In this document: positions 34,747 to 47,748 of the stretch, piece by piece
Position numbering within the stretch: the first letter of the stretch is position 1
Layout of the letters: each line of letters starts with the position of its first letter
Program-made: the position numbers and the translations under genes
NCBI GenBank assembly: GCA_019914945.1
Contig: CM034110.1
Span: forward strand, 4,791,808-4,855,807
Reading direction: 5' to 3'
Source of the DNA: Typha latifolia
Lineage: Eukaryota; Streptophyta; Magnoliopsida; Poales; Typhaceae
Length of the DNA stretch: 64,000 nucleotides
Notes under the pieces: model-generated
The model's database searches: none
What the model saw: the letters and a program-made list of their open reading frames with translations, nothing else
Told to the model about the DNA's origin: nothing

Positions 34747-34748
34747 CT

Positions 34749-37136
34749 TGTCACAGACTTAATTTTTTTAATCAGTTTGCTAGTCCGTACGACACCCTAT
34801 TTTCTTCGCAAGATGAAGTAAGCCTTGAATGATAGTATAGAAGTAATAAAGGGAAAGAGACTTTAATAACTTAGAAAAGATAAGCTTCCTCAGTAAAGTT
34901 CTTATTTATATTTCATTCACTAAAATTTTAGATGGATCACAAGCAAACAAGAAAAGACAATTAAGCAAACGCTAAGAAACATTGCAAGCCTACACTATTC
35001 AAATAAGGAGATCTTGTATTGATTCATCAACACATAAAAAGATTTTCAGCTAAAAGATGTGGTAAGTTAAAGTCTAGAGATGATGATCTATTCAAAGTAT
35101 TACAATGTGTAGGGAAAAAAATGCTTACAAGATAAAGCTTCCAGATGATTATATAGTTTCTGAAACTTTTATTGCCACATATTGATCTCTATATAATGAA
35201 GACATTATAGGAGACAACTCAGGAATGAGTTATTTTCAACCCGAGGGAGGGTAGCCTGTTCGAACAAAGAACACAGTTCACCAATGATACATTTTGTCGA
35301 TCCCAGTACAGCAGAAGTATGTTCACCGACATTTAGCCTCCGACGTTTGAGTCGAATGCCGGTAAAATGCTGCAAGTTCTGTAACTATTTAATTCTTCGT
35401 CTGTTTTCATATAGAAACAATCATTTTCCTTATCTATATAAGAAGATGCTCAATTTTGCAATTTGGCAGCAATTAGATTATTTTTCTTTTGGCAACAATA
35501 AACTAGTGTTGAATTCCAGTTCAAGTTCCTTCCATTGGAACACTCATTCAAGTCATTTGATAGTTCAAACTAAATGCAATATTCTAATTCAATGCCATCT
35601 CTTTGAGTGATATTAGTATTAATCTAAACCAAGGTGTAGTATATAAATGTTGAATATATTGAATGTAAATCACAAATACGTGGAAAGATAAGATGTTAAA
35701 TATAAATTTTTCTAATTGTTCTTGAATTCATTTGGGCATTATTAAATTAGCAAACTGGCCATTTGTTATCTAAGTTTTATACGAAGCAATGTCTCTCATC
35801 GCAATTGCTAATAATTCATATCAAGGTTTTGATGCTTGACTTGATTTACTTAAAACGCAACTGGAGAAAGATGTGGACATGGGCTGATTCTATAAAGTGG
35901 TTGGTGGTCGACAAGGCAAAACTCGTGCAAATTTGTATATAGAAATATATTAAATTAACAAATATATTTATAAATATATATTTAAGAGAGATCTAAATTA
36001 TAAATAAATATTTCTTGTGCATTTCAACCTTTTGTTATAATGTACACTTTGACTTTTGATATAAATAGATGACATATTTTGGTAATATTTAACGATTTTG
36101 AGAGAGTTTGTTAATTTGATACTCATATGATTTGACATATATATTATTTTTTTCTATACTAAAATACCGGCCTTTTCCTAAAATAAAATTGTTTTAAAAA
36201 TATTCTAGGATGCTACTACCTAGACTATTGGTTGTATAAACAAAGTTAGTTGAAAAGCACCTTAGAAGACCATATCTCTACCAAACCCTTTGACTATGTT
36301 AGGTTTGAATCTAAGTCCACAATGTAGCTAGTTGATCCAATTCTTTAGCAAGGGTTAAGATACCTTGAAGTAGCACGTATATAAGCACGTAAGCCCGCAA
36401 ACGAGCTTACATATATATTTTTTTAAATAATAATATAAGGTTATTATTTTTTTCTTTTTATTTTTTTGTTATAAGCCCATTTATAAAGCTGTATTATTTT
36501 TTTAAGAAGTTTTTAGTATTGCAAAAGCCCATAATAATTCTATAATTTATTACTGACTTAGTAAATTTTAAATATTTTTAAGAAAAATTGAAGAAGTATG
36601 AGAGATGATTTAATATAGGGGTGTAATTATTACTTAGATATAATTGAAAAAAAGTAAAAAATATCTATTTTTAAGAAAATATGATTATGTGTCATTTAAA
36701 TAGTACTAAAATAGTATTATTAAGTATGTAAAATATAAATGTAAGTCAACCATTTTGGACCTGTATTAAACTTATCAGTAAATTATGTTAAAAAATAAAA
36801 TTTTAAATTTTCCACGGATGTTCTTTTTTCTAGTGTTATTTATTTTGTCGACAAAGATGAAAGAGAAGTTCTTTTATAATAAAAAAAAATATGAATCTTT
36901 TACGTGAGGAAAGAGAGGAAGAAGAGAAAATAGATAATATTGACAAGACATTCAGATAATAGATATAAATCATTTCAAAGATAAATATAGAATCTATCTG
37001 AATTCAAATTAAAATTTTATTTTATGTTTTCTCTTTATCGAGGAGTGAGTTTGGTTAGGGATAAAATGATGTTTGATTACTAAACGTGGCTAGAGGTTAT
37101 TAACCAAGTTTAAAGACATTTAACATTAACTTTTCA
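34749..37136. other. AT-rich stretch, probably LTR remnant then intergenic
   Basis: The first several hundred bases likely belong to the 5' LTR of the gypsy element on the left (starting TGTCACAGAC), but its far end could not be located. The remainder has no convincing coding frame. Confidence 0.35.
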
Positions 37137-37741
37137 TAGAGGTGATCATCAGGTAGGCTAGACCGATTTTAGGCTACGCCTACCAGGCCAATTGTGGTGG
37201 TCCCTATGTTTGCCAGCCTACCCATGAGTGCGTCGGGCTGATCTAGAATAGTCTAGCTTGTTACTGCCTGCCAGCATTTGAGAGAGCAGGCTGGCCAACC
37301 GAGCTTAATAGGTTTGGGTCCTTCTTGCAACATCTTGTCGTATAGCTTCTACCACCATTATCTAAAATGATACATAATCCAAATTCAAGATTACTCTGGA
37401 AGCAACTTGGATTCATTGTCATAGATAGGAAGCGAGCTCTTAAGAGAAGGGCGAGAGTTCCTTCCCCCATCCTCTTCTATGGATTTCTCTAGTGAGTCAG
37501 TTGATCTACCGAGAGAGTCTTAGGCTTTTGGGCTGGGTTTTCAGGTCGGGCCATTGGGCCAGCTTGAGGGCATAGCCAGGTGGGCAAAGGGTAGCCCGTG
37601 CTATCCATTGACAATTTGGGCGCAGACGGGGCTAGGCCAGGTGCAAACTGAGTCTTGTTCGTGCTTAGCCCAATCCAAACTGAGCTAGGCCAAGCTAGAC
37701 TGGACCGGGCATGGATAGGTTGGGCCATATGATCACCTCTA
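37137..37741. mobile_element. hAT-type MITE (about 605 bp)
   Basis: The termini are inverted: TAGAGGTGATCAT at 37137 and ATGATCACCTCTA ending at 37741, a 13-bp repeat of the hAT TAGRGNTG type. The 8-bp flanks ACTTTTCA and ACTACTCC agree at 5 of 8, so the insertion is old. The GC-rich interior has no transposase. Two open frames on the minus strand are unlikely to be real. Confidence 0.72.
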
Positions 37742-38914
37742 ACTACTCCCTCTAGAGTTCAATCTACTATCATCAATCAAGTCTTGTGCCCAGTATTTCT
37801 TCCGGTTATCTCATCATTCTAGAAAGTTATGCTCTTCCATACACCAAAACAATTTTTTTAGTCATATCAAACTCACTCATTTGAGATCGTTTGTCAACTT
37901 TGTCCACCCTTGTCCTAACTCATTACTCTTCTTCAAATTTAATCTACATTGCACACTAATCTCGAATTCCCAGCCTAATTTTTGGACTCCACCAATCACA
38001 CCATACTATGATTAGTGAATTACCATGACTCCATTAAGATCCGCATACCCACTAGAAGCACCATCAAATTGGCTTCACCAAATCCTAAAATTTAGGAATA
38101 ATGAATGAAGATATTCATAATCTTGAAATTACATATTTTATTGTGCAATAAATCTAATGAAGATTACCCTTAAGATGGAAAATTGTTTATTATGATTGCA
38201 CAATTGATTCTTATTTATAATCACCAGACTGGCAAGAGTACCACTAAGCTATTAGCTCTTTAAAGATACAGAAAAAAAATTTATTTTACCTCCTTATGGT
38301 TAGATCAAAATTCAAAGTGTCTCCCTGAATTTTATTTGCGACACTTTTAATCCCCTTATATTTTTAACCTATGTGATAGTTAGTTTTCTAAAATTAACAG
38401 TGAATGTAATATATCATTAACTATTAAACCTTTGATCATTTTCCATTTCTATTATCTCTTTTTGTAAGATTTTCAAATCCAAACCATAAAAGTAAGAAAA
38501 ATGAAAATGAAAGAAGCACACGACTAAAGATTGTCACAAAAAAGATTATAATTTTTTTGTTGTAAAGAAAAAAGTTTTTTATTGTTCTTTTTTATATTAG
38601 AACTAACATCTACCTAGCAATTGGGGTTTAAAACTATAACAGGGTTAGATGACACAAACAAAAATTAAAAGAACAGTTTGAATTTTGGCATAACGACAAA
38701 GTATAAATTATATCTTAGTCAATGTTTAATCGTGAAGCGAGAAAAACACATTCTATGATTTGGAAGTGTTTAGAAGAATCTTACACATTCAAGAATAGTC
38801 GTTTGTAGGATTGTAGGAGTTGAATTGGGTTGGATATGCATAAATATCAATTCCATATCTATTTCATTTTGTCAAATTCGGACCTAAAATAGATTTTAAA
38901 TGGAAACATAAGTC
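37742..38914. other. Non-coding AT-rich stretch
   Basis: No gene or named repeat was recognised between the MITE and the solo LTR. Confidence 0.5.
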
Positions 38915-39569
38915 TGTTAGGTTTTTATTTGTTGGCAATTGTGTACAAAATATTCTAAGTATATTTTTTCATGTATATGAGCTTTACACAAGTCTAGAAT
39001 ATCTTTGGTTTGAAGAATTGCAAGATTATTGGAGAAAAACCGTCGAGTTCACACCGCGTTCACAAACGCGTTCGAACGCGGATACTGCGTTCACACAGAC
39101 AGAGAGCCGCGTTCACAAACGCGTTCGAACGCGGGTATTGCGTTCACACAGACCGAGAGCTGCGTTCATAAATGCGTTCGAACGCAACCTGAAGAATTCA
39201 AGCTGTCGCGTTCAAATGCAGTCGAGCCCGTTCGAACGCACCAACAAGGTTTAAGAATATTGTACTTTCGTGAGTATGGATAAGATTAGGATTTGGCTCT
39301 ATCTTGTACTTTCATGAGTGCGGATAAGATTTGGATTTGGCTCTATCTTGAAGATCGTGAGTACGGATAAGATTTAGATTTGGCTCTATCTTATACTTTC
39401 GTGAGTACGGATAAGATTTAGGTTTTTTTTCGTTTGGGTTTTTCCACGTTAAAATCTTGGCGTTCATCTCTACTTTCGTTCTTAATATTTCTACGGACTT
39501 TTACTTAAGCGAACGAGTGATATCATTGCCTAGTATTTAGATACATACGTGTGTCTAGGGGTTTTTTCA
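38915..39569 (+). repeat. Solo LTR of the Sirevirus-like copia family (perfect TSD)
   Basis: It runs from TGTTAGGTTTTTATTTG to GGGGTTTTTTCA and is flanked on both sides by AAGTC (38910-38914 and 39570-39574). It carries about 2.5 units of a roughly 57-bp repeat centred on GCGTTCGAACGC (39047-39240). It lacks the TATA-containing segment of its relatives. In that place are four tandem copies of a 44-bp unit ('gtgagtacggataagatt...ggctctatctt', 39261-39420). Confidence 0.93.
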
Positions 39570-41766
39570 AAGTCTACTTATTATCAAATTTTGTCGGAGT
39601 TGAAATGGATTCAAATTCTTCACAAACAACGAGTACATTGTGAAATAAAAACTATATATATAATAATCTTATTCAAAGCAACAAGTCAGACCTTTTAATA
39701 TTCTATTATGATAGTTCAATAACTAAAAATTAGAGCACAATACTTTTATGATCTCACCCAAAAATACACAAGCTAAAATATCTATGGCAAACATAATAAT
39801 AGTACAACAGATATTTTTTAAGATAATGGATTATATAATTTAGGTATTGAACTATATATAAATTGTCTATGAACTACTAAGAAAAATTATATCTTCATCA
39901 GAGCTCTAATGGATACTCACTCCTGACTTGACTCAAATATGAATGTAGTTAGATCCTAAACTACCTTTACTGAATTTGGCCCATTTATTATATTAAAAAA
40001 GATTAAGATCCATAACTGTATTATTATTCATTTCAACACTTTGTATGACTGTATACTCATACTTGGAGTCTTACATATTTCAATAATACGAATCGAAGAA
40101 ATGTAATTTAAGAGCGAAAATTGCCCACTTTCCTATTTCATGATTTTGAAATTACTTCGCTATTATAAATGTTGGTTATGACAAGCGAATTAGGATTGCT
40201 ACAAATATAAAGTTTTTATATTTAGGGAAATTTGCACTTAATCTGGTAAATTTTCATATTAAACTTTTTTTTAATATTTAAAATCAATCCTATGTTATAA
40301 GATTAAATTAAAACTAACACCGTCTACGAAGATGGCATAATAGAAGAACAATTCCATCAACATCAACCCATTATATTCTAAAATAGGAATACCAAATATG
40401 TCATTATCTTCTTCTTATTCCTCTTATTTTTTGGACCATAATTTTACCATCTTTTTTGCTTACCACAAGTTTCACATCTAGAAGAGAGAGAACATTATTA
40501 TCTTTGAATTTTCCTCTCTATTATTTATTAGAAAGTTACATCCTATTCGAAATTCTTGAAAAATATTTTCGTTGGATAAAACTCATGTATTAATTCCTCA
40601 TGGATTCCATTTGTTTGACAATTTTATTATCGGCGCGAAGGTGGGCCTATGTTAGGTAAAAGTATATTTGGTAATGCTCTTAGTACAGTTAATTTAACCT
40701 AACAATCAAGCTAGATCCAAATTATGTAATGTAAGGTGCGACTTGTAAATATTCAAAGTATGAAATCTACGAAATCTAAATGCAAAATTCTCCTAAATTT
40801 TTCTAGACATTACCTCGAAATTGCAGGTGATAGAACGAGTGCAAAACTGAGTCATTCATGACAGTGACATTAGATCTCTGAAGTGTTGAAAGATCCATCT
40901 AATTTCTGGAAATTTTAGGTAATGACTATGATTTTTGGTTAGCAACTGTAGATGATAATGAGAGGTAAATTCTGCTAGTCGATTAGTTCTTGGTTCAGTC
41001 TTCCATCGATTCTTTTAAGTACTATTTGAGAATATATCATAACCCCTCCTTCAAACGAATACTTACTCCATATTCAACTCGAAGCTGCCGCCGCCGGTGG
41101 CCGTTCACAGCTCGGTCGGCGGTCAACCAATTTATGTATAATTATATATTATTATATTGTGGTCGGAGTCCACTCTCTTCAACAACTCAATTCAATTCAT
41201 ATTAATAACAACAAGAAATTAAAAAAATAAATTATTATGTACTTCAATTTCCTCGCTACCCAAACAATTATTCCACGCGCCAAAACTCGCATAAAATATA
41301 TGGTAAGCTAAAATATCAGAGCCTTTTCAAGATCGGATCGGAGCGGTGAGATTTTATTATTATCCAATTTTGACGGTATCGATGAAACCCGCATACAGAG
41401 TCTTATGCGGACTCACCGCATAGAGATTTTCCCGGACTTTGCTATGTGTGCATATATGCATAGGGGGCAGACGGGAAAAGCATCGCTTTCCGCGTGTCCG
41501 GTTTCGAGGAGCCCAAGAGGAAATGGACGGCTAGATGGAGCCCAGCGGCTGTTACCAGTATCCCAATCTGACGGCTTACGATGAAATGGCGGTTGCCGGC
41601 CTACAATTTGCTGTCCTCGGATTCCCCCTTCCACCCGTTGTCGGCGTTTTTTAAGAAAACAACCCCCAATTCCTTGGTTTTTATTAAAACAACCCCAGCT
41701 ACTCTTCGACAAGTAATTAATAATTTCAATCATAACGTTTCCTCCCAATGCTCTCTCCTCTTTCTC
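39570..41766. other. Intergenic stretch upstream of the PNRC-like gene
   Basis: No coding frame is convincing. The last few hundred bases probably hold the promoter of the gene starting at 42129. Confidence 0.5.
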
Positions 41767-41777
41767 CTATATAAGAA
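41767..41777 (+). promoter_or_regulatory. TATA box of the PNRC-like gene
   Basis: CTATATAAGAA lies 360 bp before the ATG at 42129, leaving a long pyrimidine-rich 5' leader (about 41800-42128) with upstream ATGs. An intron in the leader cannot be excluded. Confidence 0.6.
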
Positions 41778-42128
41778 GGGGGTGGAGTTCCTAAAAATCT
41801 TGTTCCAGGGGAGGGTGGGTTTTTTTGGTGGTGGTCTCTTGCTTCTCATTTTCTGCATTCATTCCATTGGGGAGAGGAGGAGATCGAGGGAAAGAGTTTA
41901 TTAGTTTCTTCTTTGCTTTCTTTTTCTTTTTTATTTTTCTATTGTTTCTCTTTCTTTGATACATATAATCCTACCATCCTTGCTATTTTTTGTACTCAAG
42001 GATGAAGTATTTTGCATGATCATTTTGGTTTTTTCGAAAGTATACAAATTAAAGTACGACTGGTTTCGCATAGGATACTCCGTGGATAAATTTTGTAAAT
42101 ATTATTTACGAGTAGTGTTGTTCCAAAG

Positions 42129-42806
42129 ATGGAGAACGTTCTCTTAGATCGATCTAACAGGAGTTTACAAGGTTACAGTACTATGTTTAATAGCTACAAA
42201 GGATCTGGAGTTAGATCACATCATAACTCTATGAATACCTATTCTACTTGTTCATCGTGGAGCCGTCCTTTACCTAACGTCAATGGTGGCGTCGTTGCCA
42301 GCACGACGGGCTTTTCGTCGTTTCCATGTTATCCTCCACCTCTGTATTCAAGACCCATAATTTCTTCTCCTTCTCTGCCTCTCATTCCTCTCCATCAACC
42401 CCCTCTCCTTCCCCTCCCTTTCTCCAAATCCTCCTCCCTTCCATCTCTGAACAATAAAGTCACCAACACCATCTCACTAAAGCCAAGAGACCAGAAGAAG
42501 AAACAAAGAGCTCACGCGAAGGAGAAGCGACCGTCAACTGCAACTATCTCTCCGTCCGAGACTCCGAAGCGAGAAGTGAAGGATGCAGTTCCGAAGAAGC
42601 CCAGAGAGGCAAAGGGGTATACAGAAGACCGCATGTACTCGCTCTCGCCGCCGCCGAGTAGTCTTCCACTGCCGAGGTTTTCTCTTCTGAGGCCAAAATC
42701 TACGGCCACCTCCTGCAACGCAGAGGCACTTGGGGTAGTTCTTGGCAACAGTGGTGTGGTGGATACCGGCGCCACCGATGACCTCCGCCGGCTTCTTCGC
42801 CTTTAA
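42129..42806 (+). CDS. Proline-rich protein with PNRC/EDC1-like decapping motif
   Basis: A single 225-residue open frame starting 'MENVLLDRSN'. Residues 65-100 are proline-rich, and residues 119-165 are lysine/arginine-rich ('KPRDQKKKQRAHAKEK'), suggesting RNA or nuclear association. Residues 171-186 read 'SLSPPPSSLPLPRFSL'. This is the short motif of the PNRC/EDC1 group, where an LPxPxF peptide binds the EVH1 domain of Dcp1 and stimulates Dcp2 mRNA decapping. The C-terminus 'GATDDLRRLLRL' is a probable amphipathic tail. The low-complexity rest is presumably disordered. Base composition is much more GC-rich than its flanks, as expected of a real exon. The decapping role is inferred from the motif only; the Dcp1 interaction is known from animal and yeast relatives. 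A TATA box and leader lie upstream, and no splice site is needed. Confidence 0.85.
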   Translation: MENVLLDRSNRSLQGYSTMFNSYKGSGVRSHHNSMNTYSTCSSWSRPLPNVNGGVVASTTGFSSFPCYPPPLYSRPIISSPSLPLIPLHQPPLLPLPFSKSSSLPSLNNKVTNTISLKPRDQKKKQRAHAKEKRPSTATISPSETPKREVKDAVPKKPREAKGYTEDRMYSLSPPPSSLPLPRFSLLRPKSTATSCNAEALGVVLGNSGVVDTGATDDLRRLLRL

Positions 42807-45800
42807 GAAGAAGGAGATCGTGACCTAATTTACTTCTTTCTTTTTCTGTTTATTTTTCGGGAAAAAGAAAGAGTAAGAAAGCTTGTGGTAGGAGGATCTA
42901 TGGTCGGTGGTCCTGTCGTATAGTGTGAAGGTGATGGCCTCTCTTTGATGCTTTATAGTACAAAGTTTACGAGAAGATTGCAGTACAAAGCATAAAGCTT
43001 GAAAAAAGATCAGGAGGAAAGTGGAAAAACTAGGGTTTGTCCTTTCATTGATCACCTACATGTATCGTGTACTATTTGGATCTGAGGTGGGTGACGTTAA
43101 TTTTACGTGTGTTTATGTATTAGTAACATTTAGCATAAGAAATATTAATGGCTTTTGGTTCATTGTTAGCATCTTGATTATATTGTATCTTGAGATAGTT
43201 AAAATGCTTCAAATTATCATAATTTTTTTAAAAAAAAATGAGAACTTAATAATGTTCTACTAAATAACGACAGTATTAAGAATCAAACATAGTGTTTTAA
43301 CTAACTGAATTCTATCCCATTGGTTAAAATTATCATATATTGATAAATAGCGTGAGACATTACGTGCAAAAAAACAAAATGAGGCGGTAGGTATAACAGA
43401 AAAAAGAGTTTTATTGTGCATAATTATCACTTAAATTTTTTAGTTAATTATCATAACTGTCACTAAATTTTTTAAATGTCATATTGATACCAAAATTCTT
43501 CTTTGACTAGTTTCTTTATATTAGTTTCTCAAGAAATATCCACAAAATATTCCTAACATGTGACGGTTTAAGTCTTTTGTTTTTATTTTGGTAGATCACG
43601 AGCAACATAAAAGGGTTAGCTTTTCCTAATAAATAAATTAGACAATTATACAAACCTCTAAAGCTATGCGCATATAGTAGCTATGCTTGCACATAAATGA
43701 TAAATAAACTTATTTTTCTTGGGGACGCTTAGAGTGTGAAGCATTTATCAATCTTTTCTTTTCTTGGGCAGAAGACATTCTTTTCTTTTACTTTAATATT
43801 GGGTAAGAGTAGATAGCTAGCGTTTGGACTTTTTAAAACAATTTACACATGGTAAGACTATTTTCATAATATAACTAAGTTCAGGTCTCACCATGAAATT
43901 GTATTTAACTGATGTTTTATGCTATTTTTTAAAGAGCTCAATAACCTTCTTGAGGAGTATAATAGTTTAAAGAATATAGTAGTAATTGTGATAAAGATTT
44001 TAGTCGCAATTATCTAAAAGATCTTCAAGAAAAATTAAGTTTCTATGATAAGCGTTACATCTGTAATTCAATTATTTGAAAAATATCTGCCATGTGTGCT
44101 GATAAAATAATCTACCAGACTGTCTAATTGATATTCTCTCATCACTGACAGCTGAACAATCTTTAGTTTGATTTTAAATATTCAATGGCCACTTTGTCGT
44201 GGAGGCTACTAAGAGAGAGGGATGAATTTAATATTGATTGATTCCACTAATTATGAATAGATTTAGTATGTGCAATTATTGAAATTATAAGATCAGATAC
44301 GAAAGCTAGTTTGTATACATTAGTTGGAGCAGTTTCACAAAAGACAAGCGGATAATGTTTAAGGTTCTTGAAAGATAGCTCCTATTTGTAGTCATTATTT
44401 GTAAAGATACACTAATGTTGTAAGGACCAAGCTGGGAGTATCAGACGACCACCAAATGGAGAGCCAAATCATAACCAAACAGGGAGTCACGATTCAACAA
44501 GAACTAGGAAATATGCACTATTTTTTTAGTGAAGGTACATAGACTAGTCATTCATTGAGTTCCAAATATGAGTACAAAATAAGCCGCCAATAAACTATTT
44601 GAATGCCGAATAAATTTTTTGTAGATATATACACAAATGCCAGGTAAATATTTTTGCCAGTGTTTAACTGCAGACCGAAAAAAAATTGCTTTTCTAGCAC
44701 TTATACACATCGGCTATAAAATATTTACCAACAGTTTAAATGTCGAAAGAAATATATTAGCTAGCGTAAATAATCATCGATACAAATACTTTACTCAGCA
44801 ATTATAACTATTTGGATAATGTTTTTACAATTAATTAACCGTATCGATTTAAATTGCATGTCCAACATTTATACATGTCGTAAAAAATATATGTAGCAAC
44901 ATTTATGTGCACGCCAGAAAAAATATATGTACCGAATTAGTGGAGACTGGTTATGGGCTCTCGTGATACAAACCACATAGCTCGGGCAAAAGAGCACTAG
45001 AGGAGAAGGAGCTTGATCGTCTCCAGTGCCGAGCTCTAGCAAGTTTCAGAGATCATTGGCAGTGGGATACGCTCGGTTAATTGATTGCTACTTTTACTGG
45101 GAGGGCACCAATAACAATCCTCGACACTGTCACCTTCTGCTAAGAGCTTGTATGGAGATTTCAAGTTGAAGTTCCCTGAGGGAGAGAGGGTCCACACTAT
45201 TATATCTCAATTTATCCCCTCTTATTTTTTAGGAAAATTATCATTGCACACCTTCCATTTAATTATTCTAGCTAGTTCGAACCCTACTTTTTATTCTAAA
45301 TCAGGCACTGTATTTTCGGTAGAAATATTCAAATAACATCTTGTCACTAACTTGAATGATTAGCTATAACAATATTCTCAATTACTTAACCATATCATCC
45401 AAAATTTTAAAAATATATCTCGCCACTATTCTTGACCTAATCCATCTAAAGTAATATTCGAGAAATACAAATTTTATTATTCTCTTCCAATGTAATATGA
45501 GAAATGAAATATATATATATATATATATATATATATTCTCTTCTAATGCCTTTTAATATTTACCACTCACTTTATAGAGGTGTGGGATCATTCTAGTAAG
45601 TTTTATTTTCCTGGATAGCGTTCAATTTGAAGAATGACATTAAAAGAAAATAGAGTTTATATTCTGATAGAATTAATGAAATTAAATGAGAGCTTGACTG
45701 TCACTGTTTCCCATATTTGTCTGTAACAATACAGTTACACAATTGAATGGGCCATATGTACAGTTTTAGTAAGATGGTGGGCCAGGTCTAGAAATAGTCA

Positions 45801-46568
45801 AATAATTTGTTTGAATACGAATAAATCAATAATATGTGGTGCAAATAAAAGATTCCATATGGACCTACACCATGTTTGTCTCCAAAAATTAGTGTTTTGC
45901 ATTTTGCCACGTCTGAAAACGTAGAAGATTTTGAGAAAATTGGTTTTAGTCACATACCAAAATCTTTGCATATTAGTGTAGCTATAAAGAGTTCACAATG
46001 TGAGATTGATATAGTTGGAATAGATTGATAGTTACAAGTATAACAAATTATATGAAAATTTATACCATGCCCTAATTTAGGAGATACCGGTCTTCTACGG
46101 ACACATAACAACAGATAAAAAGAAACATAAACATACAAATATTTTATGCGAAAATCCTCTTGTAATCAAAGGGTGAAAGCCACATATAATTTTTTAGGAT
46201 CTAATCAACCACTAAACTATCACAAATACAAGATTAATACTTACCGACAGCCCACCAAATATCACAGTTATCTTTGAAGTAATTTTGCTGATCAGTTAAC
46301 CTAGTCTGTATAAAAGTATTCAATAAATTCATATGCATAGTGTGTGTATTACTCTCTCCTTTCCCTCTCTTGTAACCTTTATGAGAGAGGTAGGCTTGTC
46401 GCTTCGGATTCGTTGAGATCGCTAAAAAGATTGATTTCATCAAACCCTAATCTCCCACGCCTCCCCTTTTTATTTGACAAGTCTCCAATTTCCTCTCTTA
46501 GCTTTTTTTCTCACCTTCCTCGCTTTCTCTCTCTTCTCTTATTCTTACTAAAGGTGTTTGTTGTGCAC
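42807..46568. other. Intergenic AT-rich stretch
   Basis: The start is the 3' UTR of the PNRC-like gene. No other gene was recognised. The sequence at 44600-44950 has subrepeats resembling transposon termini ('gtcgaaagaaatat', 'cgccagaaaaaatatatg'), and 46200-46560 looks like a retroelement leader, but neither could be classified. Confidence 0.4.
45509..45536. repeat. (AT)n microsatellite
   Basis: A pure AT dinucleotide run of about 28 bp. Confidence 0.95.
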
Positions 46569-47130
46569 CTATTACGAACCAGATCTAGACCAATTTTTTC
46601 TTAAGAAAATTTTGATATTTTAATGGATGGTAACCTCATGAGTTAGGAATCTTATTGGCATTAGTTTCATGTGAGTCTAAGATCTAGGTGAAAATATATA
46701 ATCAAAATAATGGAGGAAGATCATAGCGGGACAAAAAAAAGAAATATCTGATGTTGTGGTAGTAATCAGAGGGCGGTAGATGGCCAAGGCTAGTGTTATA
46801 TGGGCTGTAAGGTAGGGTGGCTCATGAAAGAAGGTGGTGGCTAGGGTTTGGAACTTGGAGAGGTCCTAGGGTTAAGATCTACTCTTATAAAAATAAAGAT
46901 GATATAATAGCTATGCTAAAACAATAAATACGAGATAATAAAATAACTTAATTCAATGTTCATTCCACAAGATGATCTATGACCTCTCCTATTTATAGGA
47001 GTAGAATCATAGCGGCTAAGATCTAATTTGTCATATTGTGCTTACATCCGCTTTATTTAAAGTTTAAAATAATAAGCAAATCTAACTAACTCAATTTGAC
47101 TAACTTGACTCCCATGGTCGAATCATAATA
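46569..47130 (-). repeat. LTR copy A of a TGTTATGATC...TTCATAACA family
   Basis: This is the reverse complement of copy B (47166-47748) along its length, including 'ggtggctagggtttg', 'aaaataaagatgat', 'cctatttataggagtagaatc' and a terminal 'aatcataata' against family 'gatcataaca'. It has the same orientation as copy C. Confidence 0.8.
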
Positions 47131-47165
47131 ATCCACCAAGCTTTTGGCACCTTGTTCTCAAGGTG

Positions 47166-47748
47166 TGTTATGATCCGGCCATGTGGGTTAGGTTAGTCGA
47201 GTCGATTGAGTCGAGTCGAGTCAACTCAAGTTAGTTAGTTAGTTTTATTTTATTCTTTTGAATTTCAAATAAATTAGATAATTCGCATGTGGATCCGATT
47301 CGATAGGATTTTTACTCTTATAAATAGGAGTGGATATGTGTTGATAATAATCATTGAATGAATCTGAGTTTAGCCAAATTATTATTTTCGTCTTTATCTT
47401 TTACCGTAGTCATTAGATCATCTTTATCTTTCTAGGAGTAGAACATAACCGTACAAGTATTTTGATCTTTCAAACCCTAGCCACCTTCCTCCACCAGCAG
47501 CCACCCTACTTTATGGCCATCTACCACCATCCTTGGTTGTCAACCACCCTTTGATGACTGCCTCAACGTTGAATATTTACTATTTTATCCCATTCTAACA
47601 TTGCTCCACTATTTTAACCATAACTTTTCATTTGGATCTCTGAGTGACTTCATTCCAAAGCCATTAGATTTGAGACTTCTGAGGTTACTACCCATCAAAA
47701 TATCAAGACCATCCTATGAACCTATCATTACAAATCTAGTTCATAACA
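47166..47748 (+). repeat. Solo LTR copy B with perfect 5-bp TSD
   Basis: It starts TGTTATGATCCGGCC and ends AGTTCATAACA, and is flanked by AGGTG on both sides (47161-47165 and 47749-47753). The TATA-like 'cttataaatagg' near 47318 lies in the expected promoter position. Integration was 35 bp from copy A in opposite orientation. Confidence 0.9.

Larger units (their letters stand above)
29270..34748 (-). mobile_element. Decayed Ty3/gypsy element with nested insertions
   Basis: In minus-strand order: primer-binding site (34746-34734), gag region (about 34700-33280), protease/RT start (31984-31748), RT (31447-31250), RNase H (31033-30821), integrase (about 30700-29600) and chromodomain (29663-29352). 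Gag is split by a hAT MITE (33856-34256), and the gag-protease region by a copia solo LTR (32166-33249). Many stops and frameshifts make it a fossil. LTR borders could not be paired; a candidate inner edge is TGTCACAGAC at 34749. Confidence 0.85.
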
